Source of the DNA: Parerythrobacter_A sp963761775
GTDB lineage: Bacteria > Pseudomonadota > Alphaproteobacteria > Sphingomonadales > Sphingomonadaceae
Direction of reading: 5' to 3'
Assembly (NCBI GenBank): GCA_963761775.1
Contig: CAVXIF010000012.1
Location: 296,812 to 360,811, forward strand
Length of the DNA stretch: 64,000 nt
A program made the position numbers and the translations under genes. Below the pieces are notes generated by a model. The model was not told where the DNA came from. It did not search any database and saw nothing but the letters and a program-made list of their open reading frames with translations. Positions 27,189 to 35,390 of this stretch are shown piece by piece (positions within the stretch are counted from its first letter, which is position 1; every line of letters starts with the position of its first letter).

Positions 27189-28270
27189 TGGCGGGAGAAG
27201 ACGCAATCGATTACCAGACGGAAATGGTCGGCACCATCGCAGTGCCCGAAAAGGACAGGCTGGACGAAACGGTCCTGACCGAATGGTTCGCGGCGAATGT
27301 GAACGGGTTCGCCGGTCCTCTGTCGATGACCAAGTTCAAGGGCGGCCAGTCCAATCCCACCTACCGTATCGATACGCCAGACCGTCGCTATGTGCTGCGC
27401 CGCCAGCCTTTTGGCAAATTGCTGCCGTCCGCCCATGCGGTGGACCGCGAGTATCGCGCGATGGCAGGCCTGCATCCCACCGGTTTCCCCGTGCCGCAAC
27501 CTTTTGCCCTGTGCGAGGATGCGGACGTCATCGGGTCCAAGTTTTTCGTGATGAGCATGGCGGACGGGCGCAACCTGTGGGACGGCGCGCTGCCCGACAG
27601 CACGCCGGACCAACGCCGCGCCATCTACCATGCCATGATCGACACGATGGCGGATCTGCACCTGAAAGATCCTGCCGCCATCGGCTTGGGCGATTTTGGC
27701 AAGCCACAGGATTATTGCGCGCGGCAGATTGCCCGGTGGTCCAAGCAGTACAAGCTGTCCGAAACCGAAACCATGCCACAGATGGACCGGCTGATCGAAT
27801 GGCTGCCCGAGACCATTCCCCTGCAACAGGGGTCGAGCGTAGTGCATGGCGATTATCGGCTCGACAATCTGATTTTCGCCGCCGATGCGCCCGAAGTCAT
27901 CGCCGTACTGGACTGGGAGCTGTCGACGCTGGGGGATCCGGTGGCGGATTTCTCCTATCTCATGCTCAACTGGTTCCAGCCTGCCGATGGCCGTGCCGGT
28001 CTGGAAGGGCTGGACCTGACGGCGCTGGGCATCCCGACGGTTGCCGAAGCAGTGGACCGCTATGTCGCCAAGACCGGTTACGACGTGCCGCCAATGGACT
28101 GGTATTTTGCCTACAACCTCTTCCGGCTGGCCGGCATCATGCAGGGCATCAAGAAACGCGTCATCGACGGCACCGCGTCTTCCGCCCATGCCAAGACGAT
28201 GTCAGAACGCGTCGCCCCGCTCGTGGCACGCGCGCACCAGTTCGCGGTAGCAGCGGGAATGCCCGACTAA
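27188..28270 (+). CDS. APH-type kinase, ACAD10/11 N-domain-like (acyl-CoA hydroxyl kinase candidate)
   Basis: 360 residues with the aminoglycoside-phosphotransferase fold. Nucleotide-binding GGQSNPTYRI and YVLRRQPFGKLLPSAHAVDR; catalytic loop VVHGDYRLDNLIF and metal site VLDWELSTLGDP. The spacing and wording match the N-terminal kinase domain of human ACAD11 rather than antibiotic kinases. In the levulinate pathway of Pseudomonas putida, a homologous kinase (LvaA) phosphorylates the 4-hydroxyl of 4-hydroxyacyl-CoA and an ACAD partner removes it. Here kinase and dehydrogenase are separate genes of one operon. Assignment to 4-hydroxyacyl-CoA is inferred. Confidence 0.88.
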   Translation: MAGEDAIDYQTEMVGTIAVPEKDRLDETVLTEWFAANVNGFAGPLSMTKFKGGQSNPTYRIDTPDRRYVLRRQPFGKLLPSAHAVDREYRAMAGLHPTGFPVPQPFALCEDADVIGSKFFVMSMADGRNLWDGALPDSTPDQRRAIYHAMIDTMADLHLKDPAAIGLGDFGKPQDYCARQIARWSKQYKLSETETMPQMDRLIEWLPETIPLQQGSSVVHGDYRLDNLIFAADAPEVIAVLDWELSTLGDPVADFSYLMLNWFQPADGRAGLEGLDLTALGIPTVAEAVDRYVAKTGYDVPPMDWYFAYNLFRLAGIMQGIKKRVIDGTASSAHAKTMSERVAPLVARAHQFAVAAGMPD

Positions 28271-28279
28271 CCTCTCGCC

Positions 28280-30766
28280 CTAGAATGCGCGCGACCAGCG
28301 CAGCGCCAAACCCATGTCATCCTGCGCATTGCTGTAATGCCCCGGTTCGCGCCGGACATACGCACTGGCCTGCGCATCGCCGCCCAGAACAGTGCCGCGC
28401 CAGGCCAGTTCACCCATAATCTCGCGTCCGTCGGGCGAAAGCGGCAGCGCACGGGTGCCGTATACTGCACTCTCTGTCGCATAGTCATAGGCAATGGGGA
28501 GATCGAACAGCAGGCCGCCACTCTCGACGCGCAAGGGCTGCGACAGGCGGAATCCGATGCTGTCCGCTTGCTGGAATATGCCAGCGCGATCGACATCGAA
28601 TGACCACGCTGCCGTATCGAATGAAGAACCCGCCCCCACCACGCCGGTTTGCGCCGCAACGGTCCGGCCATACCGCATCGCGCCCCCTATCCGCCATCGC
28701 GGCAACGGCTTTGCGGACCAAGTGGCATCGACGAACATCGACCGCGCACCGCGCGCGCCGAAACCTGTATCGAATGCAGCGCCAAGGATCGTGCGCTCTT
28801 CGTCGAGCAGGGTCAGGCCGAGCGAAGCATCCAGACCACCGAAGCTGCGATCTGCTGCCAGCGAAAATGTCTGTATGGCCAGCCCGTCGCGCGTAGTGTC
28901 GATACCGAAGTCGGTACCCGTCCGAAATTGCTGTACCAGCGCGTTTCCGGCGCTTGCACTGGCGGTCAGGCCCCATGCTCCCAGCGAATGACGCACCGCG
29001 ACGGCGGCATCGCTACGGCTCATCATGCCTGTATCGCCGCTCGCGTCCGGTGCGACCATGAACGCGGGTTGCGAGCGCCCCTGCAACTGCGCCGTAAGGC
29101 TGTCGCCTGATGTGGCGAAGCCCAGTGCCAGCTGCGTGTCCGGCGAGAGGCGTGCCGCAACCCGTCCTGCCAAAACGCGCGCCTGTTCCACGCTATCCGG
29201 TGACAGGCTCAGCGGCGCAAGTTCACGCGATCCGGATGCGTCGATAGTGAAGGCGAGCGAAACGCCCGGACCGCCCGCCGATATCTGCCGTATCCCGGAC
29301 GAGACCGCGCCGTGCAGTCTTTGCCGAACCGCACCGCTCCGCAACCGCGAACCAAGATCGAAATTGTAGGCCCGGCCGTATTTGTCGGTAATGACGGTGT
29401 CCAACGGCACATCGGTCAGTGCCCCGCCCATTGGCGCGGACCCGGTGCCGCCGACCCCCGTTAACGCCACGGCGACCGTGCTGCCCGCCAATGTCGTGGC
29501 GCCCGCCGGTTGCAGCGCGCGTGCAATATCCAGAATGCCCCGCCCATAAATGGCGTCGGCCCCTGCGTCCCCGGCGTCGCGTGCGCTGTCGAGCAGGATT
29601 TCCACGATCTGCTCGCCCGTCAGGTTCGGGAATGCCTGCGCCAGCAAGGCAACCGCACCGGCCACCTGCGGCGCGGAGAAACTGGTGCCGGAAAACAGGG
29701 TGACGAAGCGACTGCCATCGTCACGTGTAGTGATGCGCAATTCGCCGTCTTCGTAAGTGCAGCAGATGCGCTCCCCACGGGCCGTCAGATAGCTCGCCGA
29801 AAGATTGCCCGCGCGGTTGCTGAAGCCCGAAATAGTACCGTCGTCGCCCACCGACCCGACGATGATGACGCTGTCGCCTCCTGCTTGTAATACACCTGCG
29901 GCAAAAGGGTCGGGCTGGTTGGGGTCGATATCGGGGTCGTCGTTCACATCCCCGTCGTTTCCGGCAGATACGATGATGACGAGGCCCGCTGCACGGGCCC
30001 GCTCGATGGCATTGATTGTGGAGCGGCTTGCCCCGCCGCCGCCAAGGCTGAGATTGACGACGCGCGCACCGCTGCTGACGGCTTGGTCGATCCCTTCGGC
30101 AATGGCTGAACCTGAAAAGAGGCATCCGTCCAACGTCGCGTCGGTTTCCGTCGCGCAAGTGCCCGGCCGGTCGGCGCGCAGGGCGAGGATGGTTGCATCG
30201 TACGCGATGCCGACCACACCGGTATTGTCGCGCGCAGCCGCCGCGATGAGTGCGACATTGGTGCCGTGGTCATCCTCAGCCTCGACCGTCGCGTTGCCCG
30301 CTACATCGCGGGAATCGGGATGGAGGCGTCCGGCAAATTCGGGACTGTCGGTGTCGATGCCGGTATCGATGATAGCGATGGTCGCGCCCGCGCCCGTGAT
30401 GCCGGATCGCCATGCCGAGACGGCGCTGTGAAAATCGGGACCGTCCGAACGCCGGAATTCCGACGTGTTGAAATTGGTACCTCCGGATGTCGGCGTGGGT
30501 GTTGGAGTAGGTGTAGGTGTAGGTGTAGGTGCTGGAGTTGGAGTTGGAGTGGGTGTCGGAGTTGGAGTGGGCGTTGGGCTGGGTGTCGGCGTGGGTGCCG
30601 GACTTGGCGTGGGCGTCGGGGCCGGCGCGGGCAGGCTGACAGGTGGCGGCCGGGTCGCTCCACCCCCGCCGCCACAGGCAGACAGCATCGCCACTGCAAC
30701 CACGCTCGCCCCGGTTGCCAGAATATGCGCAGACCGGTGCGACCCTTTACGCTTCGTCAAAACCAT
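28280..30766 (-). CDS. lipidated subtilisin-like (S8) autotransporter protease
   Basis: 828 residues in three parts. First a lipoprotein signal (lipobox LSAC about residue 31) followed by a Pro-Thr-rich spacer (about residues 45-92). Next an S8 protease domain with Asp (IAIIDTGIDTDSPEF, about 134), His (EDDHGTNVALIAAA, about 168) and Ser (FSGTSFSAPQVAGAVALLAQ, about 363). Last, a C-terminal autotransporter barrel of about 270 residues ending in aromatic-rich strands (MGLALRWSRAF). The design matches NalP-type autotransporter proteases, which cleave themselves or other surface proteins. Only 9 bases from the convergent kinase stop. The GC-rich low-complexity stretch in the gene is described separately. 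Confidence 0.9.
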   Translation of the reverse strand: MVLTKRKGSHRSAHILATGASVVAVAMLSACGGGGGATRPPPVSLPAPAPTPTPSPAPTPTPSPTPTPTPTPTPTPTPAPTPTPTPTPTPTPTSGGTNFNTSEFRRSDGPDFHSAVSAWRSGITGAGATIAIIDTGIDTDSPEFAGRLHPDSRDVAGNATVEAEDDHGTNVALIAAAARDNTGVVGIAYDATILALRADRPGTCATETDATLDGCLFSGSAIAEGIDQAVSSGARVVNLSLGGGGASRSTINAIERARAAGLVIIVSAGNDGDVNDDPDIDPNQPDPFAAGVLQAGGDSVIIVGSVGDDGTISGFSNRAGNLSASYLTARGERICCTYEDGELRITTRDDGSRFVTLFSGTSFSAPQVAGAVALLAQAFPNLTGEQIVEILLDSARDAGDAGADAIYGRGILDIARALQPAGATTLAGSTVAVALTGVGGTGSAPMGGALTDVPLDTVITDKYGRAYNFDLGSRLRSGAVRQRLHGAVSSGIRQISAGGPGVSLAFTIDASGSRELAPLSLSPDSVEQARVLAGRVAARLSPDTQLALGFATSGDSLTAQLQGRSQPAFMVAPDASGDTGMMSRSDAAVAVRHSLGAWGLTASASAGNALVQQFRTGTDFGIDTTRDGLAIQTFSLAADRSFGGLDASLGLTLLDEERTILGAAFDTGFGARGARSMFVDATWSAKPLPRWRIGGAMRYGRTVAAQTGVVGAGSSFDTAAWSFDVDRAGIFQQADSIGFRLSQPLRVESGGLLFDLPIAYDYATESAVYGTRALPLSPDGREIMGELAWRGTVLGGDAQASAYVRREPGHYSNAQDDMGLALRWSRAF
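30484..30625 (-). repeat. hexameric coding repeat (Pro-Thr/Ser/Ala)n
   Basis: About two dozen near-perfect six-base units (GGTGTA, GGAGTT, GGTGTC and variants on the plus strand) encode the alternating Pro-Thr spacer of the S8 autotransporter. Such tracts change length by slippage in steps of two residues, so frame is kept and only tether length varies. Confidence 0.85.
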
Positions 30767-30923
30767 GTTTCCTTCTTTTTCCAGCTTCTTGCACCATCGT
30801 GCTTAAAGTTTTGCTGAACGCGTTCTTCACGCCTTTCGCTGCGGCCCGGTTGTCCGCCTCCCCCGCCTTGGCTAGCAAGGTGCAATAACGGCCTGCCTTT
30901 TTGAATGGAGCTTTTGCCCACCA

Positions 30924-31775
30924 ATGACTGCCCAATCCCACACCGACCTTGCCGCTGCCATCGAGCAGGCATGGGAACGGCGCGCCGAGATCACGCCCGC
31001 CAGCAGCGAATGCCATGAACCGGTACAGGCCGCACTGGACCTGCTCGACACCGGCGCGGCGCGCGTTGCGCAGCCGGATGGCACGGGCGGATGGCAGGTC
31101 AATCAATGGCTCAAGAAAGCCGTGCTCCTGTCCTTCCGCCTTAACGACAACGCGATAGTCGAGAACGGGTCAGCCGGAACGCCCGGCTTCGACAAGGTAC
31201 CCAGCAAGTTTGCCGGGTGGGACACAAACCGGTTTGCCGCTGCGGGTTTCCGCGTCGTTCCCGGCGCAATCGCCCGGCATGGCAGTCATATCGCGCCGGG
31301 CGTCGTGCTGATGCCCAGCTTCGTGAATATCGGCGCATATGTCGGTGCGGGCACAATGGTCGATACCTGGGCCACCGTCGGCAGCTGCGCGCAGATTGGC
31401 GAGAATGTCCATATTTCCGGCGGCGCAGGCATCGGCGGGGTGCTGGAGCCGTTGCAGGCGGAACCCGTCATTATCGGCGACGGTGCCTTTATCGGCGCAC
31501 GGTCCGAAGTGGCCGAGGGTGTCGAGGTCGGCGAAGGCGCGGTGCTGTCGATGGGCGTCTATCTGGGCGCCTCCACCAAGATTGTGGACCGAGCAACGGG
31601 CGAGGTGCATCGTGGCACCGTACCACCATACTCCGTCGTGGTTCCCGGCACCCTGCCCGGTGTACCATTGCCCGACGGCACCACCGGCCCGTCGCTCTAT
31701 TGTGCGGTGATCGTCAAGACGGTCGATGCGCAGACGCGCTCGAAGACCGGCATTAACGAATTGCTGCGCGACTGA
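30924..31775 (+). CDS. dapD: tetrahydrodipicolinate N-succinyltransferase DapD
   Basis: Succinylates tetrahydrodipicolinate in the lysine/diaminopimelate pathway. 283 residues, close to the usual 275-285. N-terminal helical domain (IEQAWERRAEITPASSE), then the left-handed beta-helix of hexapeptide repeats (MPSFVNIGAYVGAGTMVDTW, GENVHISGGAGIGGVLEPLQ, IIGDGAFIGARSEVAEGVEV) and the C-terminal IVKTVDAQTRSKTGINELLR. ATG 30924 with a GGAG site about 13 bases upstream. It diverges from the S8 autotransporter. Confidence 0.96.
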   Translation: MTAQSHTDLAAAIEQAWERRAEITPASSECHEPVQAALDLLDTGAARVAQPDGTGGWQVNQWLKKAVLLSFRLNDNAIVENGSAGTPGFDKVPSKFAGWDTNRFAAAGFRVVPGAIARHGSHIAPGVVLMPSFVNIGAYVGAGTMVDTWATVGSCAQIGENVHISGGAGIGGVLEPLQAEPVIIGDGAFIGARSEVAEGVEVGEGAVLSMGVYLGASTKIVDRATGEVHRGTVPPYSVVVPGTLPGVPLPDGTTGPSLYCAVIVKTVDAQTRSKTGINELLRD

Positions 31776-31781
31776 CTGGGC

Positions 31782-31806
31782 GGAACCGCCGTATCACGCT
31801 ATCGTT
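31782..31806 (+). promoter_or_regulatory. sigma-EcfG-like promoter before the small-gene operon
   Basis: GGAAC (31782-31786), 16 bases, CGTT (31803-31806): a perfect match to the general-stress sigma factor EcfG consensus of alphaproteobacteria (GGAAC-N16/17-CGTT). It lies 31 bases before the ATG of the 31838 gene, the expected distance. Recognised by pattern only. Confidence 0.65.
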
Positions 31807-31837
31807 GACCACGTAACAATTCACACAGGATCGAACC

Positions 31838-32143
31838 ATGCATACCGAAGGCAACGAAGTTCACGCCAGCGAAACCGAAGCCAGCGGCGGTCAGAAAACC
31901 GGCCATGTCCGCTGGATACTGGGAATCGGCACATTGCTGGCCATTATCGGCTTGTCCGCAATCTGGATATTCGGCGCCGCGACGCAGGGCGATGTCGAAG
32001 GCGAGGCCACGGTCAGCGGCAAGATCAGCGCGCAGGAAGCGGGTGACGATACCGACGGCATCCGCATCGACAACGTCGACGACGATTTGGATACGCCCGA
32101 AACCGAGCAGGAACGCGATGCCGTACCAACCATTGAGAATTAA
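31838..32143 (+). CDS. single-span membrane protein, putative stress regulon
   Basis: 101 residues: soluble N-terminus, one membrane span (ILGIGTLLAIIGLSAIWIF, residues about 29-47) and an acidic, probably periplasmic C-terminus rich in Asp and Glu (DNVDDDLDTPETEQERD). No named family. First gene after an EcfG-like promoter and followed at 30 and 10 bases by DUF2945 and DUF3140 genes, so it is likely induced in the general stress response. Confidence 0.7.
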   Translation: MHTEGNEVHASETEASGGQKTGHVRWILGIGTLLAIIGLSAIWIFGAATQGDVEGEATVSGKISAQEAGDDTDGIRIDNVDDDLDTPETEQERDAVPTIEN

Positions 32144-32173
32144 ACGTTAATTCTCAAACGAAGGGCAAGCATC

Positions 32174-32407
32174 ATGAGCAACAGCAACAGCTTTCAGACC
32201 AACCAGTATGTCAAATGGAACTGGGGCAACGGCACCGGCAAGGGCCAGATCGAAGACCGGTTCGAAGAGGAAGTCACCCGCACGCTCCAAGGCAGCGAAG
32301 TGACCAAGGACGGCGACAGCGACAATCCCGCTTATCTGATCAAGCAGGAGGACGGCGACAAGGTCTTGAAGCGCGGATCGGAACTCAGCGCCTGGGACAA
32401 GGACTGA
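32174..32407 (+). CDS. DUF2945 (hypervirulence-associated TUDOR-like) protein
   Basis: 77 residues. The DUF2945 pattern is clear: FQTNQYVKWNWGNGTGKGQI, a positively and negatively charged middle, and NPAYLIKQEDGDKVLKRGSE ending in LSAWD. The fold is a small SH3/Tudor-like barrel; the function is unknown. DUF2945 genes often sit beside DUF3140, as here. AAGGGCAAGC lies upstream of the ATG. Confidence 0.85.
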   Translation: MSNSNSFQTNQYVKWNWGNGTGKGQIEDRFEEEVTRTLQGSEVTKDGDSDNPAYLIKQEDGDKVLKRGSELSAWDKD

Positions 32408-32417
32408 TGCCGGTCCG

Positions 32418-32753
32418 ATGACCGATGATAAGCAGGAAAGCTACGACGCGTTTTACGACTGCGTGAACATGCAACCCAAGGAAATCGAGGACTGGCTGGA
32501 CACCGATGAGTCGAAATCGGTGGGCCAGGATAGCGGCGACGGTGAAAGCAAGGGACGCAAATCGGCCAAGCGGATCATCGAAATCAAGCGTACCAAGAAA
32601 GACGATCTGACCGACGGCGATTACGATCACATGCGCACGGTCGTCGGCTATGTTCATCGCCACACTGCGCAGCGTCCGGATGGCGATATCCAAGATACCG
32701 ACTGGCGCTACAGCCTGATGAATTGGGGCCACGACCCCTGCAAGGAAGACTGA
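32418..32753 (+). CDS. DUF3140 protein
   Basis: 111 residues matching DUF3140: FYDCVNMQPKEIEDWLDTDE, SKSVGQDSGDGESKGRKSAK, RIIEIKRTKKDDLTDGDYDH and the very conserved end WRYSLMNWGHDPCKE. Family members are small DNA-associated or stress-related proteins of unknown mechanism. Ten bases after DUF2945, third gene of the EcfG-type operon; converges on the dipeptidase gene with 3 bases between stops. Confidence 0.87.
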   Translation: MTDDKQESYDAFYDCVNMQPKEIEDWLDTDESKSVGQDSGDGESKGRKSAKRIIEIKRTKKDDLTDGDYDHMRTVVGYVHRHTAQRPDGDIQDTDWRYSLMNWGHDPCKED

Positions 32754-32756
32754 CGT

Positions 32757-34034
32757 TCAGTCCTTGCGCGGCGACACCGTCTCATAAGGCTTGATGCCCG
32801 CCATGTCGTCAGCCTTGCTTTCCGCCGCCCGCATAACCCGCATCATGTTGCCGAAACTTATCTGCTCCAGCTGCGCTTGCGTATATCCGCGTCGCGCCAG
32901 CTCCGTGAACAGCGCGGGATAGCCCGAGACGTCTTCCATACCGACAGGGCCCGTAGGCATCCCGTCATAGTCACCGCCGATCCCGATGGCGTCTAATCCG
33001 GCAACGTTGCGCACATGGTCAATATGATCCGCCATATCCGAAATTGTTGCGAGCGGGAGCGGATTGGCCTCGTCCCATGCAGTCAACCGGGACGACACGG
33101 CATCGGGCTGCCCTTGCCATAATGCTTGCAGACGCGCCTGCTCTGCCTGACGATTGCCATACCATTGGCGGGCATCTTCATTCAGGAAGCCGGGCAATCC
33201 GACCACCATCACGATGCCCCCGTTTTCGGGTAAACGCCGCAGCACAGTGTCGGGCACATTACGGGCATGCCCGTTGATCGCACGCGCGCCGGAATGGCTG
33301 AAAATGACCGGTGCGGTGGTTACATCCAGCACATCCAGCATCGTCGCCTCGCTGACATGGCTGAGGTCGACCAGCATCCCCAGCCGGTTCATCTCGCGGA
33401 TCAGGTCGCGGCCAAAATCGGTCAGCCCATCATGTTCGGGCGTATCTGTTGCGCTGTCGGCCCACGGTGTGTTTTTCGAGTGCGTCAGCGTCATGTAACG
33501 CGCACCAAGGGCATAAGTCTGGCGCAACACTCCCAGGCTCGATCCAATGGAATGGCCGCCTTCCATCCCGATCAGAGAGGCAATCCGGCCTTCCCCGCGC
33601 GCCCGCACGACCTCGTCGGCGGACAGAGCCAGCGAGAGTTCGGCAGGATATTTGTCGATCAGCCGCTTGGTCACGTCGATCTGTTCGACCACCGCCTGCA
33701 CGGCTTCGGGTTCGCTAAGGGCGGCCGACACATAAACCGACCAGAATTGCGCACCGACCTTCCCCTCGCGCAGGCGGATCAGGTCGGTGTGCATGGTGCG
33801 GCCCTCCGAATGCTCGGCGCCCGTACCGGTCGTATCCTCGAAGTCGAAATCGGCAAGCTGGTTGCCGAACCGGGCGCGCAGCTGGATCGGCACGTCGTTG
33901 TGCCCGTCCCAAACCGGCGCAGCCTCCAGCGCGGCCGTCGCCACCTGTTCCGGCGTGCGGGTTTCCTGTGCAGCAACAGGCAACGATGTTCCCGCCAGCA
34001 GCGCGGCGGTCAAAAAATATCGGCTGGTCCGCAT
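32757..34034 (-). CDS. exported membrane dipeptidase (peptidase M19)
   Basis: 425 residues from ATG 34034 with signal peptide MRTSRYFLTAALLAGTSLPV (cut near VAAQ). Renal-dipeptidase zinc ligands are visible: WDGHNDVPIQLR, the bridging Glu in IGMEGGHSIG, LVDLSHVSEATMLDV and IFSHSGARAINGHARNVPD, followed by IGIGGDYDGM. Hydrolyses dipeptides, including D-residue dipeptides, in the periplasm or outside. The frame continues upstream of 34034, but the signal peptide fixes the start. Confidence 0.93.
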   Translation of the reverse strand: MRTSRYFLTAALLAGTSLPVAAQETRTPEQVATAALEAAPVWDGHNDVPIQLRARFGNQLADFDFEDTTGTGAEHSEGRTMHTDLIRLREGKVGAQFWSVYVSAALSEPEAVQAVVEQIDVTKRLIDKYPAELSLALSADEVVRARGEGRIASLIGMEGGHSIGSSLGVLRQTYALGARYMTLTHSKNTPWADSATDTPEHDGLTDFGRDLIREMNRLGMLVDLSHVSEATMLDVLDVTTAPVIFSHSGARAINGHARNVPDTVLRRLPENGGIVMVVGLPGFLNEDARQWYGNRQAEQARLQALWQGQPDAVSSRLTAWDEANPLPLATISDMADHIDHVRNVAGLDAIGIGGDYDGMPTGPVGMEDVSGYPALFTELARRGYTQAQLEQISFGNMMRVMRAAESKADDMAGIKPYETVSPRKD

Positions 34035-34120
34035 GAAAACCTCTGGATGAAAAATGGCGGGCTGGATTGTCAGCTTGTGTCCTTCTACCCAATTTCTGCG
34101 TGTAGGAAAGGAACCAGTCA

Positions 34121-34411
34121 ATGCCGATGGAAGCCCGCTGGAATGGCGTAACGATCGCAAGGTCCGACGATACGGTGGTTGTCGAGAACAACCATTATTT
34201 CCCCGCGTCCGATGTCCATGACAATCTCTTGAAGCCAAGCGACCACACCAGTTTCTGTCCATGGAAGGGCGAGGCCAGTTATTGCTCGCTGGTGGTCGAC
34301 GGTGCCGTAAACGAGAACGCGGCGTGGTTCTATCCCGAGCCGAAAGACGCGGCAAAACAGGTCACCGGGCGTTACGCCTTCTGGAAAGGCGTGGAGGTTG
34401 TTTCGGCGTGA
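34121..34411 (+). CDS. DUF427 protein
   Basis: 96 residues: ARWNGVTIARSDDTVVVENN, HYFPASDVHDNLLKPSDHTS and FCPWKGEASYCSLVVDG, with AAWFYPEPKDAAKQVTGRYA, which together define DUF427. The fold is a small beta-barrel of unknown function, common in stress-induced gene sets. AAAGGAA lies directly before the ATG. Overlaps the DUF3253 gene by four bases (GTGA). A second, longer DUF427 gene is at 39743. Confidence 0.88.
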   Translation: MPMEARWNGVTIARSDDTVVVENNHYFPASDVHDNLLKPSDHTSFCPWKGEASYCSLVVDGAVNENAAWFYPEPKDAAKQVTGRYAFWKGVEVVSA

Positions 34412-34647
34412 ACGCTGAGGCGGTGCGCCAAACTGTGAACACCCTTCTGGACGCGCGCCGGTCGGGGGCGACAATATGTCCCAGCGAAGTGGCGCGCGCT
34501 TTGTCCGAAACCGGATGGCGCGACCTCATGCCCGATATACACGCGGTGGTCGATACGATGGTGGCGGAGCGTACGGTGGTCGTTAGCTGGAAAGGCCGAC
34601 TACTACCTGAGCGCAATGGCCCCTATCGCATAGGAAAGCCGGCATGA
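34408..34647 (+). CDS. DUF3253 protein
   Basis: 79 residues starting at GTG 34408. DUF3253 wording is seen in LLDARRSGATICPSEVARAL, GWRDLMPDIHAVVDTMVAER and VSWKGRLLPERNGPYRIGKP. A small winged-helix-like protein of unknown role. Overlapping starts and stops (GTGA upstream, ATGA downstream) make a tightly coupled trio with DUF427 and the DoxX-like gene. Confidence 0.83.
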   Translation: MNAEAVRQTVNTLLDARRSGATICPSEVARALSETGWRDLMPDIHAVVDTMVAERTVVVSWKGRLLPERNGPYRIGKPA

Positions 34648-35072
34648 TCCGCACCGTTCTTCGCTGGCTGATCGCCATATTCTACGGTCTCGCCGGAGTA
34701 ATCCATCTGGTCCGCCCCGAACCGTTTCTGCGCATCATGCCGGGTCCGGTACCGTACCCTTATGAGGTCGTCTTGCTGACGGGTGTGGCGGAACTGGCGG
34801 GGGCAGTCGCCCTTATCCAGCCATGGTTCCCCAGGTTGCGCCGCGCTGGAGGTGCGGCGCTGGCGCTCTATGCGCTGTGCGTATGGCCCGCCAACGTGAA
34901 CCACATGCTGCTGGATCTGGGAGGTGCGATGGAGGGGCCGGGGCTTGCCTACCATCTCCCGCGACTGATTATTGGCCAACCCTTGCTGATATGGCTCGCG
35001 CTTTGGACCAGCGGGTGCACTGGCGCGCGGAGTGGCGGAACGACACGAGAGCCGTTCCGCCGAAATCCGTAG
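34644..35072 (+). CDS. DoxX-like small membrane protein
   Basis: 142 residues with four hydrophobic spans (about 5-20, 42-60, 66-85, 105-122): FYGLAGVIHLVRPEPFLRIM and LLTGVAELAGAVALIQPWF match the DoxX/DoxD-like family found with stress and redox genes. The C-terminal 25 residues (TSGCTGARSGGTTREPFRRN) look unlike the usual compact end and might reflect one indel close to the stop. Coupled to DUF3253 by an ATGA overlap. Converges on the SWIB gene with six bases between the stops. Confidence 0.8.
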   Translation: MIRTVLRWLIAIFYGLAGVIHLVRPEPFLRIMPGPVPYPYEVVLLTGVAELAGAVALIQPWFPRLRRAGGAALALYALCVWPANVNHMLLDLGGAMEGPGLAYHLPRLIIGQPLLIWLALWTSGCTGARSGGTTREPFRRNP

Positions 35073-35078
35073 TTTACG

Positions 35079-35330
35079 TCAGCTAAGGTGCTTCGACACC
35101 GCAGCCGTCATCTTGAACATGGAGATCTGGTCCTTGCCGATGACGGCACCCAATTTCGCGTCAGGATTGATCTGGCGCTTGTCCTTGCTGTCCTGAAGGT
35201 CATGCTTCTTGATGTATTCCCACACCTTCGACGTGACCTGCGCGCGCGTCATCGGGCCTTTGCCGATGACATTTTCCAGATCGCCCGAGACGGTGACCGG
35301 CTTCTGCAATGCGTTGTTCTTACCTGCCAT
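35079..35330 (-). CDS. SWIB/MDM2-domain protein
   Basis: 83 residues, essentially one SWIB domain: ALQKPVTVSGDLENVIGKGP, MTRAQVTSKVWEYIKKHDLQ, DSKDKRQINPDAKLGAVIGK and DQISMFKMTAAVSKHLS. Stand-alone bacterial SWIB proteins are small, probably DNA- or topoisomerase-associated; function not established. AAAGGAAC precedes the ATG. Single gene on the minus strand between the DoxX-like and PEBP genes. Confidence 0.9.
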   Translation of the reverse strand: MAGKNNALQKPVTVSGDLENVIGKGPMTRAQVTSKVWEYIKKHDLQDSKDKRQINPDAKLGAVIGKDQISMFKMTAAVSKHLS

Positions 35331-35390
35331 GATGTGTTCCTTTCGTCTGGCACTTTACGTATTCGCCGCCCCCTCGATTATTCGAGGTAT

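Noticed and set aside
30484..30625. Short regular repeats that could be taken for a CRISPR array
   Set aside because: Units are six bases with no spacers and lie inside an open frame coding Pro-Thr; no cas genes are near.
34100..34125. GGAAC before the DUF427 gene as an EcfG promoter element
   Set aside because: It directly precedes the start codon and is better explained as part of the ribosome binding site; the GTT partner is missing.
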